Shown piece by piece: positions 61,230-64,000 of a DNA stretch of 64,000 nucleotides. The stretch is taken from the NCBI GenBank assembly GCA_017630455.1, contig JAGBVG010000085.1, positions 1-64,000 of the forward strand, read 5' to 3'. The stretch's first letter is position 1; each line of letters starts with the position of its first letter. The DNA is from Alistipes sp. GTDB lineage: Bacteria > Bacteroidota > Bacteroidia > Bacteroidales > Rikenellaceae. A program made the translations under genes and the position numbers. Below the pieces are notes generated by a model that ran no database searches, was not told the DNA's origin, and saw only the letters and a program-made list of their open reading frames with translations.

Positions 61230-62648
61230 ATGGAAAGTTCACATATATCGCAACAAATTTACGCAAAATTATTGTTCGAAGCAACTTTTAATCAAAAAAA
61301 AATCATCGAACAGCTATCCGAGTGGCTATCTAATGAGGATTACACACGTATTTTTATGCTCAATGGATATGCCGGAACGGGAAAAACAACCATAATAGCG
61401 GCATTCGTAGCAGCACTCAAAGAGTTAGGTATCAAGACAATACTCCTCGCACCTACGGGTCGTGCAGCAAAGGTACTATCACACTACTCATCTGCCGATG
61501 CCTTCACCATCCATAAACGCATCTATCGCGAGCGAACCTTGGCAAACTACGAGTCGAAATTCTCACTGGACTACAACAAGGAGCGCGGCGCGGTATTTAT
61601 TGTCGATGAGGCCTCTATGCTGTCAAGTGGCTCGAGCGAGGATGCCACATTCGGCTCGGGAAACCTCCTCGAAGATCTCATAACCTACGTGCGCAGCGGC
61701 AAGGAGTGCAGGCTGATGTTGGTGGGTGATGATGCACAGCTCCCTCCAGTTGGCGACGACTACAGCCCCGCCCTCGACCCTGCGACACTCCTACCATACG
61801 GTGATGTGGAGTATGCCACAATGGACGAGGTGGTGCGCCAATCCCACGACTCGGGGATACTCTTCAATGCGACTATGCTGCGCTGTATGCTCGAGAATCG
61901 CATCTTTGAGATTCCGAAGTTCGAGATGTCCTACCCCGATTTTAAGAGTGTCGAGGGTGGCGAGCTGCTCGAGACCCTCCAGGATTGCTACGACCGCTAT
62001 GGCCGCGACGAGACGATAGTCATCACACGCTCAAACAAACGCGCCAACCGCTACAACCAGGGTATCCGCCGCTACAACCTATCGGCAGAGGAGGAGATCG
62101 AGAGTGGCGATATGCTTATGATTGTCAAGAACAACTACCACTATGCCGAGCGTGACGAGCAGTCGCCGATGGCGTTTGTGGCAAATGGCGATGTGGTGCG
62201 CCTGAAGCGTATTCGCCGCTTCGAGGATTTCTATGGCTTTAGGTTTATCGACGCGCAGATAGAGTTCCCCGATTACGACGACTACAGAATGGATGTGAAG
62301 ATTATGCTCGACACCTTGGCCTCGGAATCGCCATCCCTCACCCGCGAAGAGAGCAAAAAGCTCTTCTACGAAGTGGAGAAGGATTACCTCGACATCAACG
62401 CCAAGACGAAGCGTTATCGTGCCATTCGTGAGAATGCCCACTTCAATGCTATGCAGGTTAAGTTTGCCTACGCCGTGACGTGCCACAAAGCTCAGGGCGG
62501 ACAGTGGAAGGCGGTCTTTGTCGACAGATGTCTCTTTGGCGACGAAACGATGTCGAAGGATATGCTTCGCTGGCTCTACACCGCCATCACACGAGCCACC
62601 GAGAGGATCTACCTTGTGAACTTCGACGAACGCTTTTTCTCGGAGTAG
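61230..62648 (+). CDS. RecD-like superfamily 1 DNA helicase
   Basis: 472-residue ATPase with Walker A LNGYAGTGKTT (about 44-54), APTGRAAKVLS (Ia), VDEASMLSS (II), VGDDAQLPPVGDDYSP (III) and the C-terminal VTCHKAQGGQWKAVFVD and LYTAITRATERIYLV (V/VI). Domain order is as in RecD2/Dda helicases but without the long N-terminal region of RecD2. Likely a 5'-3' helicase used in repair or recombination (inference). Divergent from the membrane-anchored protein gene. Confidence 0.88.
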   Translation: MESSHISQQIYAKLLFEATFNQKKIIEQLSEWLSNEDYTRIFMLNGYAGTGKTTIIAAFVAALKELGIKTILLAPTGRAAKVLSHYSSADAFTIHKRIYRERTLANYESKFSLDYNKERGAVFIVDEASMLSSGSSEDATFGSGNLLEDLITYVRSGKECRLMLVGDDAQLPPVGDDYSPALDPATLLPYGDVEYATMDEVVRQSHDSGILFNATMLRCMLENRIFEIPKFEMSYPDFKSVEGGELLETLQDCYDRYGRDETIVITRSNKRANRYNQGIRRYNLSAEEEIESGDMLMIVKNNYHYAERDEQSPMAFVANGDVVRLKRIRRFEDFYGFRFIDAQIEFPDYDDYRMDVKIMLDTLASESPSLTREESKKLFYEVEKDYLDINAKTKRYRAIRENAHFNAMQVKFAYAVTCHKAQGGQWKAVFVDRCLFGDETMSKDMLRWLYTAITRATERIYLVNFDERFFSE

Positions 62649-62781
62649 CGACCACGACACTGCCATCGAAGAGAGATTCTAAGGCCAATAGTACCCGATA
62701 TAACCACCGCAGGCTAAAGCCAATAGCTCCTTTTTATATTAAATTGCAGGGGGCAAGTTTTCAGATTTTTTAGCTTTACTC

Positions 62782-62812
62782 TTGCTCGGCTCGAAATTTT
62801 ATACTACCTTTG
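62782..62812 (+). promoter_or_regulatory. mqnA promoter
   Basis: TTG (62782-62784), 20 nt, TACCTTTG (62805-62812). The start near 62819 gives a leader of about 60 nt. Confidence 0.68.
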
Positions 62813-62877
62813 CACTGATAATGTGGCGCGAAATTGGCTGCCACGATGTTTAACCTTTACCAACAACAGTATGGACG

Positions 62878-63648
62878 ATGGCTATCATTCCAACAATAAC
62901 AGCCGTATCGTATCTCAATACGATACCATTCGTCTATGGACTCCAGCACGCAGATAACCTTCGTGCCGATTTGTTGTTGGCCCCACCAGCCCAGTGCGCT
63001 AAAAACTACATTGAGGGTAAGGCTGATATCGCCCTACTCCCCGCGGCTGTCGTTCCCGAGCTCAAGCAAACAAACATCATAACCGACTACTGCATTGGCG
63101 CAGTGGGCGCAGTACGCACCGTGACCGTAATGTCCAACACACCAATTGGTCGTGTGAAACGTATATGGCTCGATGCTCACTCACGCACATCGGTGCAGCT
63201 ATGTGGCTACCTCGCGAAGCATAAGTGGCACATAGAGCCTGAGTGGCTGCAGATGCAGGATTACAGCGTTGTCGAGAGGGCACAGGAGGGCGATGCCTTC
63301 TTGCTCATTGGCGACAAGGTCTTCGGCTACGAGGGCAAGTTTGCCTACACCTACGACCTCGCCATAGAGTGGCGCGAGGTTACGAAGCTACCATTTGCCT
63401 TTGCAGTGTGGGTGGCGCGCAAGGGTGTTCCCTATGAGATTACCGACGAGTTGCAGCGCGCGCTGACATTTGGTGTGGAGCATATCTGGGAGGCAGTCTC
63501 GGAGTCCAATTATATGGGGTCGGATAATGGCATCACAGCCTACGACTACCTCACACGCAACATCGACTTTATCCTCGACGAGGAGAAACATAAGGCTCTT
63601 AAGAAGTTCTGGGACGCAGGCATCCGCATAGTCCCCCGATCCTACTAA
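62878..63648 (+). CDS. mqnA: Chorismate dehydratase MqnA
   Basis: First enzyme of the futalosine route to menaquinone: dehydrates chorismate to 3-enolpyruvyl-benzoate. 256 residues with AVSYLNTIPFVYGL, the PAQCAKNYIEGKADIALLPAAVVPEL core and AHSRTSVQLCGYL, the latter with the Ser/Thr that contact substrate. FLLIGDKVFGYEG and LPFAFAVWVARKG complete the periplasmic-binding-protein-like fold. It agrees with menaquinone-dependent fumarate respiration (sdhCA at the other end). A nearby ATG at 62871 is out of frame. Confidence 0.92.
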   Translation: MAIIPTITAVSYLNTIPFVYGLQHADNLRADLLLAPPAQCAKNYIEGKADIALLPAAVVPELKQTNIITDYCIGAVGAVRTVTVMSNTPIGRVKRIWLDAHSRTSVQLCGYLAKHKWHIEPEWLQMQDYSVVERAQEGDAFLLIGDKVFGYEGKFAYTYDLAIEWREVTKLPFAFAVWVARKGVPYEITDELQRALTFGVEHIWEAVSESNYMGSDNGITAYDYLTRNIDFILDEEKHKALKKFWDAGIRIVPRSY

Positions 63649-63764
63649 AGAGGTCGCGTGGACGAGATAGCGACAGAAAATAGGCGTGGAGACAGATGAT
63701 AAGTGCAGAACACTCCGCCTCGCAACTCTCGACAACAACCACACGGCTTCTTACCTCCGCATAC

Positions 63765-63795
63765 TGAGGCGTTATAGAGTTGTCGCCTCACTAAA
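63765..63795 (+). terminator. Possible mqnA terminator
   Basis: TGAGGCG, 12-nt loop, CGCCTCA followed by CTAAAAA; weak because no T-run follows. Confidence 0.4.
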
Positions 63796-63845
63796 AACCC
63801 AATGGGTTAAAGTTGAATATTAAAGAATAAAACTTTGGAGGAGAT

Positions 63846-64000
63846 ATGATCACTATCTATCTTAAGCAATACAACAAGATTATCCGCAACGCAGATACCG
63901 AGCTCTTCGACGAGCTTGGCTTCGATGATATTCTCTGGATCGACCTTCTCGAGCCTACGATCAAGGAGCAGAAGGCCGTGGAGAACTTTATGGAGCTGAG
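63846..64000 (+). CDS. CorA-like divalent cation transporter (5' part only)
   Basis: Starts MITIYLKQYNKIIRNADTE and contains DDILWIDLLEPTIKEQKAVENF, the WIDLxxPTxxE block found at the N-terminus of CorA magnesium/cobalt channels. A strong Shine-Dalgarno-like GGAGGAGAT precedes the ATG. Only 51 codons lie in the window, so membrane segments and the GMN motif cannot be checked. Confidence 0.65.
   Translation, partial: MITIYLKQYNKIIRNADTELFDELGFDDILWIDLLEPTIKEQKAVENFMEL

Overview
The window (64 kb, roughly 50% GC) is chromosomal DNA of a Bacteroidota, most likely a gut Bacteroidales close to Alistipes/Rikenellaceae. The basis is: promoters of the Bacteroidota type (TTG-N19/20-TAnnTTTG) in front of many genes, BACON-type lipoproteins with lipoboxes, a fused SecDF, an archaeal-type ProS, a DPP-IV, a secreted alpha-L-fucosidase, DUF4831/DUF3822/TIGR02757 genes, Kdo synthesis and futalosine-route menaquinone genes. 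The genus is inference. No rRNA, CRISPR, IS element or prophage was found; one tRNA (Asp) is present.

Layout. 1-2.3 kb: sdhC-sdhA (fumarate reductase/succinate dehydrogenase, sdhA cut by the window edge). 2.4-4.9 kb: folate salvage gene and a two-component system. 5.3-15.4 kb: the whole de novo UMP pathway in two minus-strand operons, pyrF-pyrE-pyrB and pyrC-carA-carB-pyrK-pyrD. The second has a leader peptide and an intrinsic terminator directly before pyrC, which looks like an attenuator. CarA lacks the glutaminase triad residues, and PyrB carries a C-terminal PyrI-type zinc knuckle. 15.4-20.8 kb: a membrane protein and three surface lipoproteins. 21-28 kb: threonine dehydrogenase, a nucleotidyltransferase and the M23-dxr-rseP-radA operon. 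28-34 kb: alkD-like, DUF4831, and the operon cdaR-like/coaE/folP/lolD/TIGR02757/trmN6. 34-43 kb: secDF, fucosidase, lepA, htpG. 43-45 kb: two decayed divergent genes (lipoprotein and clostripain-like peptidase). 45-53 kb: lon-kdsB-kdsA-kdsD-like-ubiD-HhH operon, then rpsU. 53-64 kb: proS, DPP-IV, a membrane protein, tRNA-Asp, rsmD, DUF3822, a helicase, mqnA and the start of a corA-like gene.

The least explained layer is intergenic. Four loci (23.0, 29.6, 33.8, 57.7 kb) carry an 86/87-nt unit that contains a complete promoter and a GCATC-N4-GATGC palindrome, in one to two copies, always just upstream of a gene and in its direction. A second family of about 130-nt elements with matched inverted ends and a central hairpin starts exactly at the stop codons of pyrB, lepA and proS. 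A third family sits at the stop codons of DPP-IV and pyrD, with a mini-derivative. These, the pyr attenuator, the triad-less CarA and the PyrB zinc fusion are the main items for a second look. Operon links, promoters and RNA structures were read by eye from the sequence; no searches or folding programs were run.
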